Of a stretch of DNA of 64,000 nucleotides, positions 11,921 through 21,537 are shown one piece after another. The DNA comes from Bryopsis sp. KO-2023 (Eukaryota > Chlorophyta > Ulvophyceae > Bryopsidales > Bryopsidaceae): contig BSYQ01000001.1 of the NCBI GenBank assembly GCA_030272585.1, positions 6,262,001 through 6,326,000 of the forward strand. Reading direction: 5' to 3'. The notes beneath the pieces were generated by a model. It made no database searches. It saw nothing but the letters and a program-made list of their open reading frames with translations, and was not told where the DNA came from. Numbering within the stretch: position 1 is the first letter of the stretch; each line of letters begins with the position of its first letter. Both the position numbers and the translations under genes were made by a program.

Positions 11921-14305
11921 CTATTCCACAGGACGCCTTGGTGTCATAGCTCGGAAAGAAAGATCTCCAGGATACCTGACGGGGGGCTGCGGATCCCACA
12001 CCTCCGATCCCGAAAAACTGTCTGATCGATTGCTGCTGCATTCCACACCATCAGTTCGACTGCGTATGCGTCGCACCAGCGCGATGCCCGCCAAGAGCAG
12101 CGCGACCAACAAAACTCCAACGACGGAAACCATTGCAATGCTGGCTGTACGAGTACTGGTCCTTGCGCTTGCAAACACCGAGCCGTTTGAGCAGGTCGCT
12201 GTCCACAGAATAAACAATAAATTTCAACGTATTGGAAACAAAAGCAGAAACTGCTGGAAGGAACTGTGGGGACACTCACCATCTAAGAACGACTTGCTGC
12301 CCGTGAAGGCACCCAGAATATCATTTGCGACCCTGTCGAGCTTTTCTGTGGCGCTGTTTGCAGATTCAGCGGTCACTGGAATAGTTATTGCCAAGCGGAG
12401 CACCTGGAGTTCACAGGGAATTGATCATACACGCTCGAACAGTGCTGCACGCTCAAATATGCATTCATAGAGGCACGACCTACCAGCTGACAGTTGCAAA
12501 TCTCTCCAGGAACACAGCCATTGAGCTCGGCTGTGACTTCTTGATAGCGAGCCGACTGTGCGAAAGTGTTTCCTGAGAGGCCCAGTTCTTGGGAGAAGAA
12601 AGCATCATTTTGAGCGATGAACTCCAGCACGCCAAACCGGTCTGGCAAGCAGAGCGTGAGCTCAACTGTCACGGTACAGCCTCCGTCAGGAGAATTCTGA
12701 AACACTTCAACGTTGGACATTCCCCCAACGTCTTGGCTGAGAACAGATACACTTGCTCCCTCTGTCGATGCTGGAAGAGGATCGATCGGCTCGGGGACAC
12801 TCTGAGGAACAATTGGAGCATTTTGTCCGCACTCACCCTCGAATTCTATATGAGGACACACCGCCCACTTAACGCCCACGAAAAACATGAATAGAGCATG
12901 ACAACATAACACATGGGGAATAGGGTATTGGCATGTTTCAAATCAAATCATGTTTCACCTGTTGGGAATTTGTTCCTTATCACGCAGCTAACTCCCTCAT
13001 TCGGAATAATGGAGCGTGAAATAACTTCATCAATCAATGATCGTGTGCTCTCCAAGTATTCCTCTGCAATTTGATCCTGAGGAATGTCCCCCTCTTTCAC
13101 CGAGACAACGTATGTCACATTCAGCTCCTGCAACAACAAACCCATAAACATTTGTGGTACTTCTGTGTAATCCTCGCTAGGGACAGCAGCCAACTTTTCT
13201 CAGAAATGGTGACTTACGGCAGCGCACTGGCACTGGACAGGATCAAAAATAAGAGTGTCTTCAACGAAAGCTTGTCCAGATGGTAATCCTGCTGCCAGCT
13301 GCAGCATGGTCTTTAAACTCTCGACTGTTTCATCAAAATCCCAGGTCCCACAAATGAAAAATCGCTTGATAAGGTAGCATGGCTCAAGACCAGGCACGGA
13401 TTGTTGTGTGATCTCAGGATCATTCTGTGTCGGTGCTTGCAGAACAGTCAGTACAACCTGGAATCAGAACAAAAAGAGAATGAGCAAGTCATGAAATTGG
13501 ATAGGGTGGTCAGTTTACATACTAATCTGATCGAAGATTGTTTCTGGGGACTGAGCCCCAGAGCAGCGGACCTGATTGGGTTCGGTGGATGGCTGTGGTG
13601 CAGGAACGGCTTGGACTAGAACTGTGGCTGGTTGCGGGGAAGGGGTGACAGGCGAAGATTGCACGACGACAGGTGCTGTTGTGACTGGAGGGTCCACAGG
13701 AACTGATTGCACAACAATCGGTACTGGTTGTGGTTGGGGCTGTGAGACAGTCTGAATCACTATTGGGATTGGAGCCGGCTCCTGCACTGGCGTTGCAGGC
13801 TCGAATTGATCAGCAACCACAGTGGGGACCGACTGCTGCAAAGTGATGCTTGGGGAGGATGAAGTCGGGGACTGGGGGACTGGGCCCCCACTGATTACGA
13901 ACGGAGACGTCGCCTGCGTATCCGACAGGTTGTCATTGCTGCAATAGTTTTTTCATTCTACCCCAAAATGCAGCGAAACAGACAGCGCCTCATACCTCGG
14001 CAACAGACACCGCAGTAGAGCTCGCAAAGGCGGGCGCGTTGTTGCCCTGTGCGAAAGACTCCGCAAGCGAAGATGCAGCTGCAAGGCCTCCAGAGGAGCT
14101 CGCAAACGAATCAGCATAGGAGTCTGAGAATGCCCCACTGCTGATCAAAGAGAGTATGTCACTATAGACAGGCGTCACTGTTGCCTTTTGCGCGGGAAAC
14201 TCGATAGGTTGCGACATACCTATCAAAACCGCCATAGACGCTTGCTATCTGGAGGGAAACTGAGAGGAACCATACGACTGCAGCAGCCTTTCTATCCCCC
14301 ATCAT
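11921..14305 (-). CDS. Type I membrane protein with duplicated Cys-containing ectodomain (588 aa)
   Basis: Eight exons join in perfect phase: 14305-14220, 14161-13996, 13913-13572, 13457-13218, 13127-12959, 12845-12484, 12403-12280 and 12198-11921. The protein starts with a signal peptide (AAAVVWFLSVSLQIASVYGG). An Ala/Ser-rich stretch follows, then a Pro/Gln/Val-rich linker of about 100 residues (PQPQPVPIVVQSVPVDPP). Next come two related Cys-containing units; each pairs a Cys-x-Cys strand region with a helix ending in Cys (QCQCAAELNVTYVVSV and ICNCQLVLRLAITIPV are the matching starts). The C-terminus has one membrane helix (SIAMVSVVGVLLVALLLAGI), a basic stop-transfer (VRRIRSR) and a cytoplasmic tail of about 57 residues. 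It is likely a cell-surface or secretory-pathway glycoprotein. I do not recognise the ectodomain family. Extracellular matrix proteins such as pherophorins have a comparable linker layout, but no homology is claimed. Confidence 0.82.
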
Positions 14306-14762
14306 TGTGACCAGTAGAGGGTTCACAGCCACCTTTCACCAAAGAAACTGGGAGAGCAAACCCCTCAGTGCCCGAAGTGACTACGGGTGGTCTATATCGA
14401 GAAGAATGACTGCAGCTCCGCAACACCAGCCTCCGAGATCCCTGGCCACCCAGTTGAGATATTTTGCCTCCCAGCAGATAGAAGGCCCAGCGGGATTGTG
14501 TTGCATTTGTGTATTTATTCGTTCGCTCAGCTGCGAGCTGTGAGTTCCGCACTGACGAGAGTTTCTGGACGTCACCCAGAGAGGATGACCGGTGTTCATA
14601 GCGACGGCTCTACAGTGAGAACGTCTTGGTGAAGTGCATGAAGTTCCAGTTACTGGACGAAGGCAACAAAGCTGGGCTTCACGAAGCTACAGAGTTTTCG
14701 TTGGATCTACGTAAAGTTCCACCACTTATGCTGTCGGGAAACGGTTTATTGACTTTCCATGC

Positions 14763-15053
14763 CTACAACAAAGAGTAGTATCCCGCAATCACGCAAGCAC
14801 ACAGATCCGAGAAGTGCACCAGCACCAAAACCGGTTCAGCGTCGAATCCGTTCGAGGGGTAAATAGTCAGAATCACAGCGCTCCTTTCCGGAGGAGCAAC
14901 AACGACCTCGTCGACACTCGCGCGAAACGAACGAATTCCTTCAAACGGAAACGTCACCCAGACAAGCGTTGTTTCTGGCATTTGGAAAGACACGTGTGGG
15001 TGGTGGCTTCTAGCGATCTTCCTGTCGGGCAGTCGGAGCAAAGTCGTCGCCAT
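14763..15053 (-). CDS. Possible small unspliced protein (96 aa)
   Basis: An open frame from an ATG at 15053 to a stop at 14763, about 150 bases upstream of and divergent from the TLDc gene. The composition is protein-like (FPFEGIRSFRASVDEVVV, then a hydrophobic C-terminus ending CACVIAGYYSLL). I recognise no family. The antisense frame over the same bases is strongly basic and less protein-like. It may equally be 5' flank of one of the neighbouring genes. No intron or expression signal decides the question. Confidence 0.25.
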   Translation of the reverse strand: MATTLLRLPDRKIARSHHPHVSFQMPETTLVWVTFPFEGIRSFRASVDEVVVAPPERSAVILTIYPSNGFDAEPVLVLVHFSDLCACVIAGYYSLL

Positions 15054-15202
15054 GTCGTCGAACGAATTGGGCTGAGGTAAACATGAGGCAAATTTTACGG
15101 TTTGGTCGGGCGAGGTTGGACATCTGTCCGACTGCGCTCGTTCCACTGGTTCGGGCTCATGACAATAATACACCCAGCTCCCAAGCAACCCGAGACCACA
15201 GT

Positions 15203-17908
15203 ATGGGTAGCATCGAAGCCCAATTGAGCGGTGCGTTGGAAGATACCCAAGATTCACTTGCAACGGCCCTCGCGCGCGTGGAAGCTTTACGTATCAGAGA
15301 AAAACATCTTGTCCAGGACAACGCGCGGTTAAGAGTAAAATTAAGGGAAGCTGGCGTTCCTGAAGCCGCTTCCGGAAGTCCTCGCAGCTCACCCAGCGGC
15401 TCTCCTCGAAGTATCAGAAGCGCTGGCGCTTCGGTAGATCTCGGCGTGGACGGTGTCTGTGTCGCACACTCAGGCTCTACTGCGGATGTTACCAGCCTTG
15501 CCCAGCAACACCCAGTCATAATCCACACCTCGAGCTCGAAGGAGGTGCGATCAGCTCGTGCGGCACTAGCAGGTTTTGACGGTTATATCTTGTTGGGCAC
15601 GCGGTTACGTCACCTGTCGCGCAAACAGGGTTTCCTGTGAGTTGGGGAAATTGGAATGGCGGGAATAACGGTTGTGAGTTTCCTGTTTATGAGCAGCTTC
15701 CTGCCAGCGTGGTGACGACTCCCGAATCTCTGGAAATCTTCGAAAGGAGAGCTCGCATCAGTGCTGCAGAGTTTGTGGGAATGAGCTCGGTTAGCCCTTC
15801 AGAAAAGGTAGGTACCATCCCCAATAAAGCATAACCACAACCAAAGTTACCACCCCCCCTCTCCACATTTTTCCAAACCAATTAAAATGTTGCCACAAAA
15901 ATGGGCCTTTGGTGTGGCTGACTCTTTTATCCTATTTGGCATATGAGATGCTTTAGAGTTGAGTGCCTTTCTTGTTTTCTTCAGTCTGGGAGTGGAAAGA
16001 GCGGTTTGATATCATACCTCTTCGGAAAGCCCAAGTCCAAGAGCAAAAGCAAAGACTCCAAGACAGCCCAAGCCCCCGATGCTTCAAAAAGCGGAATCTC
16101 TCGGAACGTCCCCCTCGTTCCTGTGGGAGGGACCCCACCACCGCCACAAGCTGAGAGCAAGTTCGACAAGTATTTGGACAGGCATTCCTGGAACGGTGAG
16201 GTGAGAGAACGAGGTGAGGGTGAGAGCGCCCCACAACGAGAACCTGAAGAGGAGGAGCAAAAGGCAGGGCTGTGGCAAGTCTTGTGGAAAGATGGAGGTG
16301 GGAACGGAAAGCTAAGAAGGATAGTCTTCGAAGCTGGGGCTGCAACGTGAGTGAACGAAATATATGTGGTGTGGGAGAATGTGCCATCCTTTCCGTCGAA
16401 GATATAGTCTGTGGTTGCAAAATTTATTAAAGCTTGCTGAAATGCAGCCCGACTTTCAAGTGAAGACAAATGCATATGTGCGTAGTTTTTGGAAACGGGG
16501 TCAATGGGTTGGATGGATGTCAAAGGATGCCGGTAAAAGGCTGGATTTTCTGCAAACCATGTTTGATGGTGGTAGGATGAGGGGGTTTGGTGACTCTGGG
16601 TGTAGGCAGGCATTCATGCATCAACACATTGAATCTTGGTCGAGAGGTGCTCAAGACGCCCCTCCCCCAAATGAAACTCCCAACTCTCTATCACATGGGG
16701 ATGCCAAAGGTTCGGCAGCTCCTGAAAGTTCTACGAAAGCTCAGGGAGAACAAGGAGAGCTCGTGCCTCCCAAGCACTTTATTCCTGATGGAATGGTGCC
16801 GGTTTTGAATGGAGGCTCCACGGTGCTGACGGAGGATCATCTCAAATGTTTGACCGGGGCGATACCCAAGAGGCACAGGCAGGCTGGGTGGACTCTGCTG
16901 TACAGCACCTCGAAGCACGGCATCAGTCTACAGACGATGTACAGAAGGGCTGCAAATGTGGCGCCTTCTATTCTGATCGTGCGAGATACATCAGGTCAGA
17001 CGCAAGACCTAGCAAGAAAAGAATAATGACGTCCCCCTTTTTCAAGGGCGATTGGGGTGAAGTTGTGCTGTGGCCTGCCACAGTCTCTAAGTTCCAATAT
17101 CAGAAAGTCGCATCAAAATAGCAGAAAGGATCCCGATAAATATTGACAGAATTGTCGTTAATTCACCTGGTGCAGGTTATACTTTTGGAGCTTATTGCTC
17201 AGAGGCATGGAGAATGGCTCCAAGATTTTATGGAACGGGCGAGACTTTTGTTTTCCAACTTGAGGTGTGTACTTGCATCCCCAGCTGACAGGCTTTTTTT
17301 TTTCGGACCAGAAGACAACCCTTCATTTCACCTTTTTTTGTTCTTTCCACACTCCCAGAACAGAAAATGAATCAGTCCAATTTTTTCGCAACAGTTTTTA
17401 AAAAGGAGTTTCGAAAACAAGATGCAAGCAGAACCTGTCACAGGCTTGAAGTTTTGGGGGGGAGGGATATTTGAACTTTTGATTGCGGGATGTATTTCAT
17501 ATTTATTTCTGTTGCGGGAAAAACAACATACAACAACATGTAAGTAGTGTCCATGCTGACTGTGTGGGGTATCAAAACTGTCCATTGTATGGTGTATGAG
17601 CTCTTTGTCTGCTTCATGCTGGCATTGTGCCTGCATATCTTGGTTCTCCCTCGCTCATTTGTGAAATTGCCCTGCAGCCACATCGCATCTACTACCCATG
17701 GAAAAAGGAATCCAAGGTTCGAAATGACTTCTTCATGTATGGATCGATGGAGTCGATCGGGGTGGGTGGCACAGGGCATTTTGCTATTTGGCTGGATGGA
17801 GAGTTGCTGGATGGACACAGTGGCATGAGCGATACGTTTGGAAGCCCATGTCTGGCCAGTGAAGATGAATTTAAGATAATGGCGGTGGAATTGTGGGGTC
17901 TGGCATGA
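15203..17908 (+). CDS. TLDc-domain protein with N-terminal coiled coil (457 aa)
   Basis: Six exons join in frame: 15203-15544, 15697-15807, 15985-16200, 16610-16994, 17176-17264 and 17678-17908. The N-terminus is a short coiled coil (ALEDTQDSLATALARVEALR) followed by a Ser/Pro/Gly linker. A Lys/Ser-rich basic patch then leads into the TLDc domain over roughly the last 190 residues. TLDc hallmarks visible: GWTLLYSTSKHGISLQTMYR, ILIVRDTSG, FGAYCSEAWRM, YGTGETFVFQL, GHFAIWLDGELLDGHSG and the terminal VELWGLA. TLDc proteins (OXR1, NCOA7, TLD family) act in oxidative-stress resistance and bind or disassemble the V-ATPase; that role is inferred from the family. The donor of exon 3 is ambiguous: GTGAGA at 16201 keeps phase, while a GTGAGT at about 16347 would lengthen the acidic linker. 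An AATAAA lies just after the stop. Confidence 0.88.
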
Positions 17909-17925
17909 AAAAAGTGCATTTTTGT

Positions 17926-17931
17926 AATAAA
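17926..17931 (+). promoter_or_regulatory. Polyadenylation signal AATAAA
   Basis: A canonical AATAAA 18 bases after the stop codon of the TLDc gene, in an AT-rich context. The rest of 17909-18401 is spacer and the 5' region of the next gene. Confidence 0.5.
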
Positions 17932-18401
17932 AAGTTATTAGTTTGGGGACAAGGAGAAGGTGCTGCAGTATGATATAACGGAACGGATGGTTGAGGCAAC
18001 TGTTTTTTTGTTTTTGTGATTTTATGTTGAGTGAACAGGCTGCTCGTCGTTTTTATTGTAATATGAGAATTTCCTTTGAGATTGTGCAACCTTATGCAAC
18101 AATCTTCTTGAAATCCACTGATTTTGGGGGGCAGCCTTTCCTGTGTAGGGAGTTGTGTTCAATTCTTTCTTGGATGAAAGGGGGTGTAGTTGGGGGGATG
18201 CAACTGTAAGAAATTATCACCAATAAAGTTTTGCCCTCCCGACCCACTCTCAAGAAAACTCTCCACCCCAGAATGCGAAATTGATAAATTGGCTCGCAGA
18301 ATTTTCCTGTCTGCCAGCTTTTGAGGTGATGAGTGATTTCTGTCGTCGTTCGCAAGGGAAAAACAGCCCAGCCCCCTCCCACTCCCACTGTTTTTTCTTT
18401 G

Positions 18402-20567
18402 ATGAAAAGGGAAAAACAGGACGAAACTCCGACAATGTCTATCCGTGGAGCAAAGGAGAGTATCGATTTCGTTTGCAGTCTGCTTAGAGATCTGGGCATA
18501 GCCCACCTCACATCAGAACACATGCGGCAGGCGAAATTCAACGGGCCCACAGTAAGATCGAGAATGATATCTTCGCGCAGAGGCAGGTCAGCGATACAAA
18601 GGATTCACCCTGTGAATTGTTGCGTTCACAGAGTTGGGCAGTGTGGCGGGCATTGCACGACCTCCTCCTGCTCGTCACGGTCGATTTCGCCACAGACCAC
18701 GTCGATCTGGAGCTGTTCTGGAAAAGGGTCGAAGAAGAGAACGCCGAGAAAGAAATCCCTACTGAAGGTAACCAGGGAAATCTCAAGGCCATTCAACAGG
18801 AATAACGAATGGGCTCGCGCTGAAAGTCAACGGTTTCGTTCAGGCAAGGAGCTCGCCCGCAAGTTTCTGGAGTTGCATGGATATCCACGGCTCCAGCGCT
18901 GGGTTCAAGGAAGGCTGCATGATGTTGGCAGCCGTGATGTGTTGCTGGCCCTTGGATGGGTGATCATTCGCTGGGATATTTTGGAAAAAGCTCTCAGGCG
19001 TCGGTTCGAGAACGAAGCCTTCCAAACACTCCTGCCTCCATATCCTCAGGTAGAGTTCGGCTTACGAGCTGCCTCCAAGTTCTTGAGACAAATGGATGGA
19101 TTCGTGGTTGACTTGTGGAGTTGGCGTTAAATCAGGAGTTGAGGGCAGAGAGTAACGCTCGCGAGCGTTCGAAGGAAAGCCGTGTCGTCGACATTTCGGG
19201 TTGGGAAGGTTGTGAATATCACTCACAGACGTGCCAGAGACAGCTGGGCCGTACACGCCTCAAGTTGGACTCGGTGGCGTCCCTCCAAACAGCGAAATCA
19301 AAGCTGAGCCACAGAATAGCCCAACTGCAATGGGAATTCAGGCTGATAAACACAAGCTGCTCCAGCAGGGTACGACATCCAAACCAATGTCAGCTCTCGC
19401 GTTTTTATGGTAGTTGCACCTTAGGAAGTTCTCGCGACGTCTAATCGATGTCTGGTTGACGTCTACGTCAGAATGAATGTGATTTTTGTTCGTCAGATCC
19501 TGACACCCTACGAGATGTCTTTGGCAATGGATCCAAAAAAGCTGGCATCCCATGAGGCTGCACTTAGATCTTCAATTCGTGTGCTGGATGGGCACAAGAT
19601 CTTCAAACAGCACTCGACCATATTTGCAAAATGGCTGTCAAGTGTGGTGCATGAAGAGACTCGAACAAAGCCAAGCGCCATGCAAGGTACGAGCAATCGA
19701 CGAAGAGTTTGAACTTCGAAAGATTCATGTGCCTATCTCCAGAATAAGATACTCTTTATGATGTTTGCTCAGCGATCCCAACTGAAGATCGATGTTCTCG
19801 AATCGAAACGCTGGGGAAGGTCCAAGGAATGGACCAGAGGGAGTGTGTGGAAGCTGCCAAGAAGCTGTATGCACGAGCTTCTCCCCAACTGGCACCATTT
19901 CTCAAGACGATCACTTCCACACCCGGTAAAGCACAAAGAGTTTACCTCGTGGAGAAAGTTGCAAGCCAGGCACTCGAGGGATAAGCGACATGACCATCTA
20001 CCTAAGCCTGTTCTGCTGTGTTTGCAGTCCGAAAGAATCCATCAACAGCTTCCGGAAGGTTTCGTTCCATACTGAGCTCTATCAGTGAACATACATTGGT
20101 GCCCAATGATAGGGCCCTCGGAATACCATCCCAAAACCGAGAGCCCCAAGTTGATCAGCCACTCCCTGAAGATATTTTGATGTGTCTCAGTCAAAGAGGG
20201 GGCGAAGCTCAAGGGACTCCCATAATCAAAACCCTTTCAACGGTGACCAGACGGAACAGATTTGTCTACACCCCTTTGACAGGACCACCCCCCCGCCTCG
20301 CATCAGAAGCAGAGGTTTCGAAGAAAGCAGATACCATAACAGATGAATTGATCAGGTGGGGATGAGGTGCATTTCCATTGAAATGTTTTTCTTTTCTTTT
20401 CTTTTTATCCCGGAATCTGTGCTGACAGACCTGTGTTGATGCCAGGGTGTTGGATTCTGCGTCCGCCATCTCCAAACTCCTGGCAAAGATCGGGTCAGCA
20501 AACAAGGATCAGCTGAGGAGATGCCTCGAGCCCCTTGCTGGCACCCATGTCATACTTGGGCTCTGAC
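18402..20567 (+). CDS. TEDC1: TEDC1-like protein (tubulin epsilon and delta complex protein 1)
   Basis: Supported exons: 18402 (or ATG 18435)-18549, about 18651-18766, 18844-19050, one poorly resolved exon within about 19060-19374, 19499-19686, about 19771-19924, about 20027-20355 and 20445-20567 (stop). Most junctions are in phase. The N-terminal half follows vertebrate TEDC1 (DUF4509) in order: MRQAKFNGPT, SWAVWRALHDLLLL, ARKFLELHGYPRLQ and the conserved SRDVLLALGWVIIRWDILEK. The later exon LTPYEMSLAMDPKKL, with a helical segment after it, matches the TEDC1 region that precedes its coiled coil. TEDC1 works with TEDC2 and delta/epsilon-tubulin to stabilise centriolar triplet microtubules. 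The C-terminal third (RFVYTPLTGPPPRL onward) has no counterpart I recognise and may be lineage-specific. Recognition is from remembered sequence only. Confidence 0.72.
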
Positions 20568-20985
20568 CCGGTTCAACGACGGGATGGAGGGGGAAAACCC
20601 TTTGCAGGATTCTATACTTTCATATTAAGCAGGACATGACTTTGCATCAATTCTTGTAAATTCTATTTTGCACCGAGACAGCAACACAGTGCAATATTCT
20701 GCAATATTCTTGAAAGGTTGATTGAAAGTCACCCACAATTTTTTCTTCAAAAGTTAGGTCCAGGGTCTTTTTGAGGGCACTTGAAACCTTCACTGACCCA
20801 ACTGAAAATTCCCATCACTCCCCAAAAGCTCTCCTCCCAGTGCAAATTCCCCCACTGGCCTCGTCCTTTTCGTCTGCTATCCCCCAAGAAAATGATGGGC
20901 TTTGGGTCCGTCACCTCCTATCCAAACCCAAGAACGAGCAGAATCAACGATACTGCCACGCCCCAAAAAGCAGCGAAACAACAAT
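20568..20985. other. Spacer between convergent genes
   Basis: 3' flanks of the TEDC1-like gene (+) and the SPC1 gene (-). A short repeat of GCAATATTCT occurs around 20690-20713. Small open frames here show no family features. Confidence 0.5.
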
Positions 20986-21294
20986 TCACCGCCTGCGTCG
21001 CAAACTTTCCCCCTCTTGTTTCTGTGCATCTCCGGACCGTGTTTTGGAGTCTGTAGACGTCGGCGAGCCGTCACCATCTTCTTTGGGGTGCTCTCGCCAT
21101 TTGATCGGATCTCGGTTGTAGAAGGGCCAGTCGGGGCCGACCAATAGAAACGTTACACCGACGAAACCAGCATAGGTCTTCATCATCATGCTAAAGTCCG
21201 CCAGGACGTATCCGACTCCGAACGACACCACCGCACCGATCATGATCAGCACCACGCATATGCGCTCCGATAGTTTCTGGCCAGCGAAGTCCAT
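20986..21294 (-). CDS. SPCS1: Signal peptidase complex subunit 1 (SPC1/SPCS1, 102 aa)
   Basis: A single exon with its start chosen at the ATG at 21294, where SPC1 proteins begin (MDFAGQKLSERI). Two membrane helices follow: CVVLIMIGAVVSFGVGYVLA, then a short loop, then TYAGFVGVTFLLVG, closing with the family signature PDWPFYNRDPIKW. A charged cytosolic tail of about 35 residues completes the protein. SPC1 is a non-catalytic subunit of the ER signal peptidase complex, with both termini in the cytosol, and affects substrate selection. Length and topology fit the family. Upstream in-frame codons (Cys-rich) are open but do not resemble SPC1 and are probably 5' leader. The gene is divergent from the pullulanase. 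Confidence 0.85.
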   Translation of the reverse strand: MDFAGQKLSERICVVLIMIGAVVSFGVGYVLADFSMMMKTYAGFVGVTFLLVGPDWPFYNRDPIKWREHPKEDGDGSPTSTDSKTRSGDAQKQEGESLRRRR

Positions 21295-21537
21295 TCCCAG
21301 CGTTGGCTTATCCTTGCGTGTGTTCGGCGGAACCTGGACTGTGAGTGGTGTGCCAATACGTGTCCAAAACACACAACAGAACAGCCAACCGCAACAAAAA
21401 AAGCAAATCATCCCCGGAAAGCAGGCAGCTTCCTAGAATCGTACGTAACCAGAATGAGACAGGGGTGACAGGATTCCATTCCAATTTTCCTTTTTCTGTA
21501 CAACCGTCGCGCCAAATGCGCGTGGAAGGTCGTCAGG
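21295..21537. promoter_or_regulatory. Presumed bidirectional promoter (SPC1 / pullulanase)
   Basis: The only sequence between the start codons of two divergent genes, 243 bases, so it must carry both 5' UTRs and core promoters unless one has an unseen upstream exon. No TATA box is obvious. The inference rests on gene orientation only. Confidence 0.45.

Noticed and set aside
14763-15263. Full 166-residue - strand frame as a gene
   Set aside because: The part upstream of the ATG at 15053 overlaps the TLDc first exon and is antisense to it. Only the 96-residue part is listed, at low confidence.
15985-16050. SGSGKSGL as a Walker A P-loop in the TLDc protein
   Set aside because: The first Gly of GxxxxGK[ST] is missing, no Walker B follows, and the stretch lies in a low-complexity basic linker created at an exon junction.
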